A stretch of DNA of 64,000 nt from Paludibacteraceae bacterium (GTDB lineage Bacteria > Bacteroidota > Bacteroidia > Bacteroidales > Paludibacteraceae), in assembly GCA_017456885.1 (NCBI GenBank), contig JAFTIM010000004.1, positions 314,851 to 378,850 of the forward strand, written 5' to 3'. Made by a program: the position numbers and the translations under genes. A model generated the notes under the pieces. It saw nothing but the letters and a program-made list of their open reading frames with translations, was not told where the DNA came from and made no database searches. This document shows, piece after piece, positions 45,318 through 54,199 of the stretch. Each line of letters starts with the position of its first letter. Position 1 is the first letter of the stretch.

Positions 45318-46925
45318 ATGAACATAAAAAGAAATCTTGTTCTCGCACTCCTTTGTTACTCTCTTGCAGCAACAGCTTCCGACAACTCTTTCGAAATATC
45401 GAAAAATGCCGACATCTACAACTCTGTCATGCAAGAGTTGCAACTTTTTTATGTAGATAGCATCGACAATAAGAAATTGACCGAAAAAGCCATCAATGCG
45501 ATGCTTTCGGTGTTAGACCCCTATACCGTTTACATTCCCGAACAACAAAATGACGAACTGAAACGTATGACTTCGGGAGAATACGGCGGCATCGGTTCTG
45601 TCATTATGCAGCATGGCAACAACGTGGTTATTTCAGAACCTTACGAGGGGTTTCCCGCCCAAAAAGCCGATTTGCGTTGTGGCGATGTCATTGTGGCTAT
45701 CGATGGCAAAAACGTAGAAAAAAAATCGACTGCCGACATCAGTGCCATGCTCAAAGGAGCTCCGGGCACCTCGTTCGAGATAGAGATAAAACGACAAGGC
45801 GAGAAAAAAAACCTGAAGAAAACACTCGTCCGCGAAAACATTCAATTTCACCCCGTCAGTTATTACACCGTTTTTGCCGACAGCATCGGTTACATTCTTC
45901 TTTCGGAATTTAACGACAAGGCTTACAGCGAATTTAAGGCGGCTTTAACAACCTTAATCGAAAAGAAGCGCATCAAAAGTCTCGTTATCGATTTGCGGGG
46001 AAACGGAGGCGGTTTGGTCGATGAAGTGGTAAAAATAGCCGGACTTTTCGTACCGAAAGGCACCGAAATAGTATCGATAAAAGGACGAAACAGCGAAAAA
46101 CAATTTTCTCATAAAACAAGCAGAGAGCCCATTGCTGCCGAGCTGCCTTTGGCCATTTTGGTCGACCGATCGTCGGCGTCGGCTTCCGAAATTCTTTCGG
46201 GGGCTTTTCAGGATTTAGACCGTGCCGTGATTCTTGGCGAACGTACTTTCGGGAAAGGTTTGGTGCAAAACATTCGTCCGATAAAATACAAGGGATTTCT
46301 GAAAGTTACCACTGCAAAATACTACACGCCAAGCGGTCGGTGCGTGCAAGCCATCGACTATGCCAACCGCAACGACGACGGTAGCGTGGGACGCATACCC
46401 GACAGCCTGACTCACGCCTTCACGACACGCCTCGGACGCACCGTGCGAGATGGAGGTGGTATTCTGCCCGATACGGTTTTTGCGGAAGAAAAACAATCTG
46501 TCAACGTTGCTTATTACCTCTATATGCAAAACATCATTTTCGACTACGCAACGATTTTTGCAAGAAAATACAAGCAAATAGACACTCCCGAAACATTTTC
46601 CATTTCGGATAAAGAATACGAGCTTTTTATGAATTTTGTACGCGAAAAGAATCCTAAATACAACCTGCAAAGCGAAAAAATACTTTCCGAATTGGAGCAG
46701 ATGGTCGAGTTTGAAGGATATGGTGAACAAGTGCAAGACGAAATCAACGCCCTACGAGCCAAACTCAAACCGAATATAGACAAAGACCTTCTGTTTTTCA
46801 AAAAAGACATTGTCGATTTGCTGAACTACGAAATCATCAAACGCTACTACTATCAAAAAGGCACCATTCGCTATGGTTTGCGCAACGACAAATGGCTGCA
46901 AAAGGCCATCGAAACGCTGCAATAG
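45318..46925 (+). CDS. S41 family C-terminal processing protease
   Basis: The 535-residue protein has a signal peptide, a PDZ domain (about 85-165, GGIGSVIMQHGNNVVISEPY) and an S41 tail-specific protease domain. The serine lies in LVDRSSASASEILSGAFQD and the general-base lysine in GERTFGKGLVQNI. It cleaves C-termini of periplasmic proteins. A helical C-terminal region (about 370-535) follows. It is cotranscribed with the DnaJ-like gene. Confidence 0.95.
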   Translation: MNIKRNLVLALLCYSLAATASDNSFEISKNADIYNSVMQELQLFYVDSIDNKKLTEKAINAMLSVLDPYTVYIPEQQNDELKRMTSGEYGGIGSVIMQHGNNVVISEPYEGFPAQKADLRCGDVIVAIDGKNVEKKSTADISAMLKGAPGTSFEIEIKRQGEKKNLKKTLVRENIQFHPVSYYTVFADSIGYILLSEFNDKAYSEFKAALTTLIEKKRIKSLVIDLRGNGGGLVDEVVKIAGLFVPKGTEIVSIKGRNSEKQFSHKTSREPIAAELPLAILVDRSSASASEILSGAFQDLDRAVILGERTFGKGLVQNIRPIKYKGFLKVTTAKYYTPSGRCVQAIDYANRNDDGSVGRIPDSLTHAFTTRLGRTVRDGGGILPDTVFAEEKQSVNVAYYLYMQNIIFDYATIFARKYKQIDTPETFSISDKEYELFMNFVREKNPKYNLQSEKILSELEQMVEFEGYGEQVQDEINALRAKLKPNIDKDLLFFKKDIVDLLNYEIIKRYYYQKGTIRYGLRNDKWLQKAIETLQ

Positions 46926-46965
46926 AGTTTCAATTTTTTAGTGTAAAAAAAATGAGCAAATGTAA

Positions 46966-46995
46966 TTGCACAACAAAAAAAAACGACTACCTTTG
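46966..46995 (+). promoter_or_regulatory. Promoter of the cobalamin-regulated locus
   Basis: TTG (46966-46968), 19 bases and TACCTTTG (46988-46995) predict transcription starting just before the riboswitch at 47001. Confidence 0.7.
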
Positions 46996-47000
46996 CCCAC

Positions 47001-47173
47001 GCAAAAGGAGCCCTTACGGATAGAACTTCACGAAGGGTGAAAAGGGAATTCGGTGCAAATCCGAAACAATACCTGTTGCTGTAAGTCCTTACATAAGTTT
47101 ATTACACTCTCTGCCACTGGTTTACACTGGGAAGGCGTAACAAACGGGACAAGTCAGAAAACCTACCTTTTGC
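47001..47173 (+). promoter_or_regulatory. Cobalamin riboswitch
   Basis: The outer stem GCAAAAGG (47001-47008) pairs with CCTTTTGC (47166-47173). Inside are the conserved GGGAATTCGGTGCAAATCCG (47044-47063) of the core and a B12-box-like AAGTCAGAAAACCTACC near the 3' side (47151-47167). This aptamer senses adenosyl- or methylcobalamin and turns the downstream uptake genes off when B12 is plentiful. The downstream genes (btuG, btuB) agree. Confidence 0.92.
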
Positions 47174-47306
47174 AACATTTGATTTTTTAACCCGCAGGAT
47201 AACGGTACAAAATCAGTACATTTCTTTGTCGATAGCCTAATAGGCAAGACTCAAACGTTTGAAAGAAAAGCCAATATTCTAACGTTTATTTGAAATGATA
47301 TGATTT

Positions 47307-47347
47307 GTCGTTTCTTGCGAAAAAGGTTGCAGGATACGACTTTTTTT
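47307..47347 (+). terminator. Intrinsic terminator downstream of the riboswitch
   Basis: GTCGTTTCTTGC (47307-47318) pairs with GCAGGATACGAC (47329-47340) with one mismatch, followed by seven T (47341-47347). It lies between the aptamer and the first gene, as expected for a transcription-control platform. The 130 bases between aptamer and hairpin (47174-47306) hold two small palindromes (GCCTAATAGGC and CAAACGTTTG) and no gene. Confidence 0.75.
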
Positions 47348-47392
47348 ATGTGAATTTATAATAATAGTTAAACCATTTAATTTTTTAAAAGT

Positions 47393-48277
47393 ATGAAAAC
47401 ACTAAATTTCAAAACTTGGGTAATGCTACTTTGCGTAGCAAGTACAATGATGTTTGTTTCTTGTAAAGAAAAAGACGAACCGGATGATCCTACAAACATA
47501 GTACCGGAGAATCCGACGCCGGAACCGGAAACGCCCCAACCGGAAACGCCCCAACTCGCTTACGAACTTCGCACACTCACCTTTGAAGACGCAGATGCGA
47601 AAGGCATTGTAAACTTTAATACCGGCGATGAAACATGGTCCTCACTGATTGATGAACAACAGTACAACGGTACTCTGCTCTACCCTACAGACGGCGCAGC
47701 ACCTCTTTATGGTTGGCACGACGAAAACAATACTGAAATAATATCAACTTTCACAAACAGTTGGAATGATAACAAATTTTGGGGAGGAGGAATCGCTATT
47801 TCAAACTATATTGATAATAATTTATCTAATGGCGATGCCGATCATCAGTTATCTGTTCCATCTTCAAATGGCAGTAATAATTTTGCTGTAACTTATTGTA
47901 CGGCTGAATTTTCGTTTGCCGATGGCATTCACGAGATTGAATCGCTATCAATTTCTCCAACTATTTACCAACTCAATGTTTCTAAAAACGGAAATGCGTT
48001 TGCAAAAGCTTTAACGGGAAAAGGCGATTATCTTTCAATTGTTTTTACAGGTTATAACAATGATGTTGCCTCTGAAAATGTTGTAAAATTCGATTTGGTT
48101 CGTGATGGCAATTTTGTTGAGACGTGGACCGAAGTTTCTCTTCTCGCTCTTGGCAAAGTGGACAAAGTTGTCTTGACCATGGAATCCAACGATATGAGTT
48201 ATGGTTACCTCAATCAACCTCAATACTTTGCTTTCGACAACGTAAAAGTTCGCTTTGATAAGGAACTTGAATTCTAA
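47393..48277 (+). CDS. DUF4465 surface lipoprotein, B12-regulated
   Basis: The 294-residue predicted lipoprotein has lipobox MFVSCKE, a proline/glutamate-rich linker (about 38-55) and a DUF4465 domain. The domain markers are LTFEDADAKGIVNFNTG, WSSLIDEQQYNGTLLY, FTNSWNDNKFWGGGIAISNY and YFAFDNVKVRF. It is the first gene behind the cobalamin riboswitch and so probably takes part in B12 capture at the surface. It could be of the type described as BtuH, but I cannot confirm that from sequence. Confidence 0.85.
   Translation: MKTLNFKTWVMLLCVASTMMFVSCKEKDEPDDPTNIVPENPTPEPETPQPETPQLAYELRTLTFEDADAKGIVNFNTGDETWSSLIDEQQYNGTLLYPTDGAAPLYGWHDENNTEIISTFTNSWNDNKFWGGGIAISNYIDNNLSNGDADHQLSVPSSNGSNNFAVTYCTAEFSFADGIHEIESLSISPTIYQLNVSKNGNAFAKALTGKGDYLSIVFTGYNNDVASENVVKFDLVRDGNFVETWTEVSLLALGKVDKVVLTMESNDMSYGYLNQPQYFAFDNVKVRFDKELEF
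47525..47554 (+). repeat. 15-bp perfect tandem duplication in the linker of the DUF4465 gene
   Basis: CCGGAAACGCCCCAA occurs twice without a gap (47525-47539 and 47540-47554), encoding a repeated PETPQ. It is in frame and could vary in copy number. Confidence 0.85.
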
Positions 48278-48280
48278 TTT

Positions 48281-49237
48281 ATGATGAGAAAAAAAATACT
48301 GTGGTTTGCGGTCGTTTTGGTTGCCGTTTGTGCGTGCAACATCGACGAAGAGATTACCATCGACAACCCGTTGAGCAAACTGCCGAATTACAGAGCAAAA
48401 ACGGAGTCCTCGTGCGCCGATTGTAATAAAGTGTATGAGTACACTCCTGCTCCCGGGCAGTTTATCAACGACACAAAAATCGGAGGATTTGATGGTACAC
48501 AAACAACTCCCCAAGCCGCTGCCGCTTATGCCGAAAAACGATTGCAAGCAAATACATTTGTTTCGCTTGGAGGTTTCGGAGGTTATATTGTGGTGGGATT
48601 CGACCATAGTATCGACAATCGCGAGGATTACGACTTTGCCGTTGTCGGAAATTCTTACTCCGGTTCTTCGGAACCCGGCATCGTATGGGTAATGCAAGAC
48701 GAAAACAGCGATGGGCTGCCCAACGACAGTTGGTACGAACTTAAAGGCTCAGAAACGGGGAAAACTTCGACAAAACAGAACTATTCCGTGACTTACCACC
48801 GTCCTGCGGAGCCTCAAATGTCCGTACAATGGTCTGACAGCGAAGGCAACCAAGGAGAAATCGACTATCTGCAGTCCTATCACAATCAGGACTACTACTA
48901 CCCTGCGTGGATTTCGGAAGATGCCTATACGTTGCGGGGAACCTGCCTCGAAGCACGTAACCACGACGTATCGGGCAACGGCACGAATTGGATACAGGAG
49001 GAATACGACTGGGGCTATGCCGACAATTTCAGTCCAACAGACCGCACCGCCACAGACAATAGCCGTACCAACCGTTTCGACATCTCCAATGCCATCGACT
49101 CGTCGGGCGAACCGGTTGAGTTGGAGTTTATCGACTTCGTTAAAGTACAAACGGCTGTAAATGCCAAAAGCGGTTGGATAGGAGAATTATCCACCGAAGT
49201 TATCGGATTTTATGATTATAGTATGAAACAAGAATAA
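48281..49237 (+). CDS. Surface lipoprotein in the B12 locus
   Basis: The 318-residue predicted lipoprotein has lipobox VCACNID. The body has FVSLGGFGGYIVVGFDHSI, VVGNSYSGSSEPGIVWVMQD and the end FVKVQTAVNAKSGWIGELSTEVIG. These are features of a Bacteroidetes family often annotated only as cell surface protein and found beside BtuG/BtuB-like genes. I cannot name a fold. It lies three bases after the DUF4465 gene, inside the riboswitch-controlled unit. Confidence 0.75.
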   Translation: MMRKKILWFAVVLVAVCACNIDEEITIDNPLSKLPNYRAKTESSCADCNKVYEYTPAPGQFINDTKIGGFDGTQTTPQAAAAYAEKRLQANTFVSLGGFGGYIVVGFDHSIDNREDYDFAVVGNSYSGSSEPGIVWVMQDENSDGLPNDSWYELKGSETGKTSTKQNYSVTYHRPAEPQMSVQWSDSEGNQGEIDYLQSYHNQDYYYPAWISEDAYTLRGTCLEARNHDVSGNGTNWIQEEYDWGYADNFSPTDRTATDNSRTNRFDISNAIDSSGEPVELEFIDFVKVQTAVNAKSGWIGELSTEVIGFYDYSMKQE

Positions 49238-49272
49238 AAACAGGTTCTCTCCTCTAAAAACAGCAACCTATT

Positions 49273-50340
49273 ATGCCATATAAAATTAAATCAATGCTTA
49301 CCATATTTCTGTTTTCTACGCTCTTGGGCGGGTGTATGAAATGGGAATATGGTTTGGAGGAGATTTTTGACAACAAGGGAGAAGGACTTTTTATCACCAA
49401 CGAAGGCAATTTCCAATACGGGAATGCCTCTCTTTCGTATTACAACCCAACGACAAAAACCGTTGAAAACGAGGTATTTTATCGGGCGAACGCCATGAAA
49501 CTCGGCGATGTGGCACAGTCGATGACCATTCACAACAACACGGGTTGGATTGTCGTCAATAACTCGCACGTGGTTTTTGCCATCGACACACAGACATTTA
49601 AAGAAATAGGGCGCATCACCAACCTCACTTCGCCTCGCTACATTCATTTCGTATCCGACGAAAAAGCCTATGTTACGCAACTTTGGGACAACAGAATTTT
49701 TATTGTAAACCCTAAACGTTACAAAATCGTCGGACACATCGTTTGTCCGAATATGACAATGGAAAGCGGCTCAACCGAACAGATGGTACAATACGGAAAG
49801 TACGTTTTTGTAAATTGTTGGTCGTATCAAAACCGCATACTCAAAATAGATACCGAAACCGACAAAGTAGTAGACGAACTCACGGTTGGCATTCAACCCA
49901 CATCACTTGTTTTAGACTGTAACAACAAATTGTGGACACTCACCGACGGCGGTTACGACGGTTCGCCTTACGGATACGAAGCGCCATCGCTTTACCGCAT
50001 CGACGCAGAGACGTTTACAATCGAAAAACAATTCAAATTTTCGGCTAACGAAACGCCCTCCGAACTGCAGACAAACACCTCTAAAGACAAAATCTACTGG
50101 CTCAACAACGATGTTTGGGCAATGAACGTTACCGATGAAAATTTACCCGCAAAGTCTTTTTTGGAAAATAAAGGCACCATCTACTATGGGCTGACAATTT
50201 GCCCGCACACAGGCGATGTATATGTAGCCGATGCCATCGACTACAACCAACAAGGGAAAATCTACCATTACTCAAAAGTGGGGCAACTCATCGATGAATT
50301 TTATGTAGGAATTACCCCCGGAGCCTTTTGTTGGAAATGA
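49273..50340 (+). CDS. btuG: BtuG-like beta-propeller surface lipoprotein
   Basis: The 355-residue predicted lipoprotein (lipobox LLGGCMK) is a YncE-like seven-bladed propeller (DUF5074 type). Blade motifs recur: GEGLFITNEGNFQYGNASLS, IYWLNNDVWAM, DVYVADAIDYNQQGKIYHY. BtuG proteins bind cobalamin very tightly and sit as a lid on BtuB. The stop overlaps the btuB start (ATGA), which fits that pairing. Confidence 0.88.
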   Translation: MPYKIKSMLTIFLFSTLLGGCMKWEYGLEEIFDNKGEGLFITNEGNFQYGNASLSYYNPTTKTVENEVFYRANAMKLGDVAQSMTIHNNTGWIVVNNSHVVFAIDTQTFKEIGRITNLTSPRYIHFVSDEKAYVTQLWDNRIFIVNPKRYKIVGHIVCPNMTMESGSTEQMVQYGKYVFVNCWSYQNRILKIDTETDKVVDELTVGIQPTSLVLDCNNKLWTLTDGGYDGSPYGYEAPSLYRIDAETFTIEKQFKFSANETPSELQTNTSKDKIYWLNNDVWAMNVTDENLPAKSFLENKGTIYYGLTICPHTGDVYVADAIDYNQQGKIYHYSKVGQLIDEFYVGITPGAFCWK

Positions 50341-52391
50341 ATAAATGCCGCCTGACATACTTGTTTGCCTCTCTTCTGTTTTTATCAACAGCACATGCAC
50401 AAAATGATTCTGTCCGAATGGTTCAAAAAAGCCTCACCATTCCCGAAGTCGTTGTTTACGGCAATCGTCCAATGAAAGAAATCGGCATTCAACAGACAAA
50501 ACTCGATTCGGTAACTCTAAAAGAGAACATTGCCCTTTCGATGGCCGACGTACTGACTTTCAATTCTCCTATTTTCGTCAAAAATTATGGACGAGCCACA
50601 CTTTCGACAGTGGCTTTTCGTGGCACATCGGCTTCGCATACGCAAGTAACCTGGAACGGCATGCGAATAAACAACCCCATGCTTGGCATGACCGATTTTT
50701 CGATGATTCCGTCATACTTTATCGACAATGCGTCGCTTTTGCACGGCACCTCGTCGGTGAACGAAACTGGCGGCGGACTTGGCGGAGCTGTCAAACTCGG
50801 CACAACACCTGCACAAAGCAACGGATTCGGATTACAATTTGTTCAAGGTATCGGGTCATTCAAAACGGCTGACGACTTTCTACGATTAACCTACGGCAAC
50901 CGGCATTGGCAAACATCGACAAGGGTTGTTTTATCCACTTCAAAAAACGACTATAAGTACCGCAACCACGACAAAAAAGTCAATGTGTACGATGATGATA
51001 TGAACATTGTCGAGCAATATTACCCTATCGAACGAAATAAAAGTGGCTCGTTCACCGATTGGCACTTATTGCAAGAGGTTTACTACAACACAGGCAAAGG
51101 CGACCGCTTTGGATTGAACGCTTGGTACATCAATTCCAATCGTGAATTGCCGATGCTGACAGTAGATTACGGCGACAACACCGAATTTGACAATCGGCAA
51201 CGGGAGCAAACCTTCAGAGGAATTTTCTCTTACGACCATTTGGCCGATACTTGGAAAATAGCCGCCAAAGCAGGTTATGTTTACACATGGATGGCTTACG
51301 ACTATACGCGCGACATCGGAAACGGAGTTATGGCACAAATGACATGTTCCCGCAATATCATTCACACGGCTTACGGGCAAGTTGATGCAGAGTACTATCT
51401 CGGCAAAAAGTGGCTCTTTTCGGCCAACATTGCTGCCCATCAGCATTTTGTGGAAAGTCGCGACAAAAACATTATTTTACAAAATGCCGATAAAGGGATT
51501 GTCGGTTATAAAAAAGCACGCATTGAGCTTTCGGGCAACCTATCGGTCAAATGGCGTCCGATAGACCGTATAGGCTTATCGGCTGTCGTTCGCGAAGAGA
51601 TGTTTGGCAAGGATTGGTCGCCCGTGATTCCCGCCTTCTTTATCGACGGCGTTTTGTCGAAAAAGGGAAATCTTATGGCTAAAGCCTCCTTCTCTCGCAA
51701 TGTTCGATTTCCCTCGCTCAACGACCTCTATTTTTTACCCGGAGGCAATCCCGACCTGAAAAAAGAGAGCGGATGGAGTTACGATGCAGGGCTATCGTTT
51801 GCCGTTGGCAAGAAAAACGTATATTCATTGTCAGGTTCTGCCACTTGGTTCGACTCCTACGTCAAAGATTGGATTATATGGCTGCCCACCACAAAAGGTT
51901 TTTTCTCGCCCGACAACGTCAAAGACGTTCATGCCTACGGAGTTGAGTTACAAACCGACTTGCATTTGCAGTTTCCGAAAGACTGGCAATTAGGTTTCAA
52001 CGGCACTTTTTCGTGGACGCCATCTATCAATCAAGGCGAGCCTCGCTCCGCTGCCGACCAATCGGTAGGGAAACAACTACCCTACGTTCCCGAATTTTCT
52101 TCGACCATCAGCGGTCGATTGGCTTGGCGAAAATGGGCTCTGACCTACAAATGGTGCTACTACAGCGAGCGTTTTACCATGTCAAGCAACGATCTCACGC
52201 TCTCGGGCAAGCTACCACCCTACTTTATGAGCAATTTATCCATCGAAACACTACTCACTTTTCAATGGACAGACCTTTCGCTCAAAGCTGCCATCAACAA
52301 TCTTTTCAACGAAGAATACCTTTCCGTACTCTCTCGCCCCATGCCGGGCATCAATTTCGAATTTTTTGTGGGGATTACACCTAAGTGGTAA
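50337..52391 (+). CDS. btuB: TonB-dependent cobalamin receptor BtuB
   Basis: The ATG at 50337 overlaps the btuG stop; a TTG three codons upstream is unnecessary. The 684-residue protein has a signal peptide and a plug domain (about 45-165, including IPEVVVYGNRPMKEIGI near its start and VAFRGTSASHTQVTWNGMRI). A 22-strand-type barrel follows, ending in FEFFVGITPKW with a terminal aromatic residue. There is no N-terminal carboxypeptidase-like extension. It imports B12 using TonB energy. The inner-membrane BtuCDF transporter is not in the window. Confidence 0.93.
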   Translation: MNKCRLTYLFASLLFLSTAHAQNDSVRMVQKSLTIPEVVVYGNRPMKEIGIQQTKLDSVTLKENIALSMADVLTFNSPIFVKNYGRATLSTVAFRGTSASHTQVTWNGMRINNPMLGMTDFSMIPSYFIDNASLLHGTSSVNETGGGLGGAVKLGTTPAQSNGFGLQFVQGIGSFKTADDFLRLTYGNRHWQTSTRVVLSTSKNDYKYRNHDKKVNVYDDDMNIVEQYYPIERNKSGSFTDWHLLQEVYYNTGKGDRFGLNAWYINSNRELPMLTVDYGDNTEFDNRQREQTFRGIFSYDHLADTWKIAAKAGYVYTWMAYDYTRDIGNGVMAQMTCSRNIIHTAYGQVDAEYYLGKKWLFSANIAAHQHFVESRDKNIILQNADKGIVGYKKARIELSGNLSVKWRPIDRIGLSAVVREEMFGKDWSPVIPAFFIDGVLSKKGNLMAKASFSRNVRFPSLNDLYFLPGGNPDLKKESGWSYDAGLSFAVGKKNVYSLSGSATWFDSYVKDWIIWLPTTKGFFSPDNVKDVHAYGVELQTDLHLQFPKDWQLGFNGTFSWTPSINQGEPRSAADQSVGKQLPYVPEFSSTISGRLAWRKWALTYKWCYYSERFTMSSNDLTLSGKLPPYFMSNLSIETLLTFQWTDLSLKAAINNLFNEEYLSVLSRPMPGINFEFFVGITPKW

Positions 52392-52406
52392 GTAATTGAC
52401 GACAAC

Positions 52407-52434
52407 AAAAAAAGAGACTTTAAATGCCTCTTTT
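52407..52434. terminator. Bidirectional terminator between btuB and the tRNA pair
   Basis: AAAAGAG (52410-52416) pairs with CTCTTTT (52428-52434). On the minus strand the stem is followed by a run of T, fitting the end of the tRNA transcript. On the plus strand it lies 18 bases after btuB. Confidence 0.75.
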
Positions 52435-52437
52435 AAG

Positions 52438-52524
52438 CGGAAAGTGAGGGATTCGAACCCCCGGAGCAGTTACCCGCTCACCGCATTTCGAGTGCGGCCC
52501 GATCGACCTCTCTGGCAACTTTCC
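52438..52524 (-). tRNA. tRNA-Ser (CGA)
   Basis: On the minus strand the acceptor GGAAAGT pairs with ACTTTCC, with discriminator G and no encoded CCA. The anticodon loop is CTCGAAA (anticodon CGA) between CCGCA and TGCGG. A long variable arm (GAGCGGGTAACTGCTC) and the T-loop GGTTCGAATCC complete a serine tRNA. Confidence 0.96.
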
Positions 52525-52534
52525 AATAAAAAAG

Positions 52535-52607
52535 TGATTCGCTTGGGGCTCGAACCCAAGACCCCATCCTTAAAAGGGATGTGCTCTACCAGCTGAGCTA
52601 GCGAATC
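52535..52607 (-). tRNA. tRNA-Lys (TTT)
   Basis: On the minus strand the acceptor GATTCGC pairs with GCGAATC, with discriminator A and no encoded CCA. The D arm is GCTCAGCTGGTAGAGC. The anticodon loop is CTTTTAA (anticodon TTT), and the T arm is CTTGGGTTCGAGCCCCAAG. It lies ten bases upstream of tRNA-Ser on the same transcript. Confidence 0.97.
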
Positions 52608-52676
52608 ATTTGTTCCGAAAAACGGTTGCAAAGATAAACAAAATCGGAAAGCAACAAAAGAAAAAAGAAAAAATAT

Positions 52677-53198
52677 TTACCAACCGAAAGAGGCTCGGTC
52701 ATTCATCCACTTACCTTGTACTTTCAGAACCTGCTCTATCACATCGCGACCGCAGCCCTCGCCACCCTTACATGCCGACACATAGTGGGCAATGGCTTTT
52801 ATTTCGGGAGCCGCATCGGCAGGGCAAGCCGCAACTCCTACGCTGCGCATCACCTCGTAGTCGGGTATATCGTCCCCCATAAACAACACTTGGTCTGCTG
52901 TCAAATTGCATTTCGAAAGAAAATCGCTAAAATCATCGGTTTTATAATGTGAACCCATATAGATATGTTGCACGCCAAGTCCGCGAAACCGAGCACGCAC
53001 AGCCTCGGTATTCCCTCCTGTAATGATTGCAACAGGGTAACCTTTCTGCACCGCCTGATGAAGTGCATACCCGTCTTTTATATTTATCATTCGCATCGGC
53101 TCTCCATTCGGATAGAGCGGAATCATTCCTCCCGACAACACCCCATCGACATCAAAAGCAAAAGCTTTTACCTGCAATAATTTTTCTTTAAAATTCAT
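52677..53198 (-). CDS. kdsC: KdsC-like HAD phosphatase (KDO 8-phosphate phosphatase)
   Basis: The start is the ATG at 53198 ([13 protein letters not shown]). Upstream in-frame codons to 53270 cross the -7 box CAAAGGTA (minus, 53221-53214). The 173-residue protein has the HAD nucleophile motif [12 protein letters not shown], motif II in [12 protein letters not shown] and motif IV in [12 protein letters not shown]. The length and [19 protein letters not shown] end fit KdsC. It removes phosphate from KDO-8-phosphate for lipopolysaccharide core synthesis. The tRNA genes lie downstream on the same strand. Confidence 0.9.
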   Translation of the reverse strand: MNFKEKLLQVKAFAFDVDGVLSGGMIPLYPNGEPMRMINIKDGYALHQAVQKGYPVAIITGGNTEAVRARFRGLGVQHIYMGSHYKTDDFSDFLSKCNLTADQVLFMGDDIPDYEVMRSVGVAACPADAAPEIKAIAHYVSACKGGEGCGRDVIEQVLKVQGKWMNDRASFGW

Positions 53199-53232
53199 AT
53201 AATCAATTTTCAACAAAGGTAAGAAAAAGGAG

Positions 53233-53261
53233 TTTGCGCCCATAAAAAAACAGTACCTTTG
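53233..53261 (+). promoter_or_regulatory. Promoter of the sialic acid operon
   Basis: TTTG (53233-53236), 17 bases and TACCTTTG (53254-53261) lie just before the nanA ATG at 53282. The leftward kdsC promoter box (53221-53214) is back to back with it. Confidence 0.6.
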
Positions 53262-53281
53262 TAACATCAAACAATAATTAT

Positions 53282-54196
53282 ATGGAAAAAATAATAGGAC
53301 TCATCGATGCACCATTCACGCCATTTGACAAGAATGGTGATATAAATTTAAAACCGATACCCGAATATGCTGCACTATTGCAACGTAACGGGCTGAAAGG
53401 CGTATTTATCAACGGATCTTCGGGCGAAGGTTATATGCTCACAGACGAGGAACGCATTCAGCTTGCCGAAGCATGGATAAAAGCCGCTCCTAAGGATTTT
53501 AAAGTAATCGTACATGTGGGTAGTTGTTGTGTACGCAGCAGTAGAAAACTTGCCGAACACGCACAAAAAATCGGAGCTTGGGGTATAGGTGCCATGGCTC
53601 CTCCTTTCCCCAAAATCAATCGTATAGAAGAATTGGTAAAATATTGTGAGGAGATTGCAGCCGGAGCACCCAATCTGCCTTTTTACTTTTATCACATACC
53701 CGCATTCAACAATGCCTATCTGCCAATGGTAAAATTTTTGGAAGCAGTTGATGGTAGAATTCCCAACTTTGCAGGCATCAAATACACGTTTGAAAGCATT
53801 TACGAATACAATCAATGCCGACTATACGGTAATGGCAAATTCGATATGCTTCATGGGCAAGACGAAACGATACTGCCTTCGTTGGCAATGGGCGGTGCCA
53901 AAGGCGGCATCGGCGGGACCACCAACTACAACGGACGTGTATTGACCCAAATCATTGAAGCATGGAATAACGGCGATTTAGAACGGGCTCGCGAATTGCA
54001 AAATTTTGCCCAAGAAGTCATCAACGTTATTTGTCATTACAGAGGAAATATCGTAGGTGGCAAACGCATTATGAAACTCATCGGACTTGACTTGGGTAAA
54101 AATCGCACTCCGTTTCAGAATTTGACAGACGAAGAGGAATTGGCAATGAAAGCCGAATTGGAAGCCATCAATTTCTTTGAACGTTGCAACAAATAA
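53282..54196 (+). CDS. nanA: N-acetylneuraminate lyase
   Basis: The 304-residue class I aldolase of the DapA/NanA family cleaves sialic acid to N-acetylmannosamine and pyruvate. Schiff-base Lys167 is in [10 protein letters not shown], Tyr137 in [10 protein letters not shown], and the pyruvate-binding GSSGEG is at 45-50. The Tyr/Lys spacing and the YxxP-type motif favour NanA over dihydrodipicolinate synthase. It is the first gene of a tight five-gene operon for sialic acid use. Confidence 0.93.
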   Translation: MEKIIGLIDAPFTPFDKNGDINLKPIPEYAALLQRNGLKGVFINGSSGEGYMLTDEERIQLAEAWIKAAPKDFKVIVHVGSCCVRSSRKLAEHAQKIGAWGIGAMAPPFPKINRIEELVKYCEEIAAGAPNLPFYFYHIPAFNNAYLPMVKFLEAVDGRIPNFAGIKYTFESIYEYNQCRLYGNGKFDMLHGQDETILPSLAMGGAKGGIGGTTNYNGRVLTQIIEAWNNGDLERARELQNFAQEVINVICHYRGNIVGGKRIMKLIGLDLGKNRTPFQNLTDEEELAMKAELEAINFFERCNK

Positions 54197-54199
54197 TTG

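Noticed and set aside
53282-54196. Dihydrodipicolinate synthase (dapA)
   Set aside because: The Tyr137/Lys167 arrangement and the operon partners (mutarotase-symporter, 2-epimerase, NanQ) point to sialic acid lyase.
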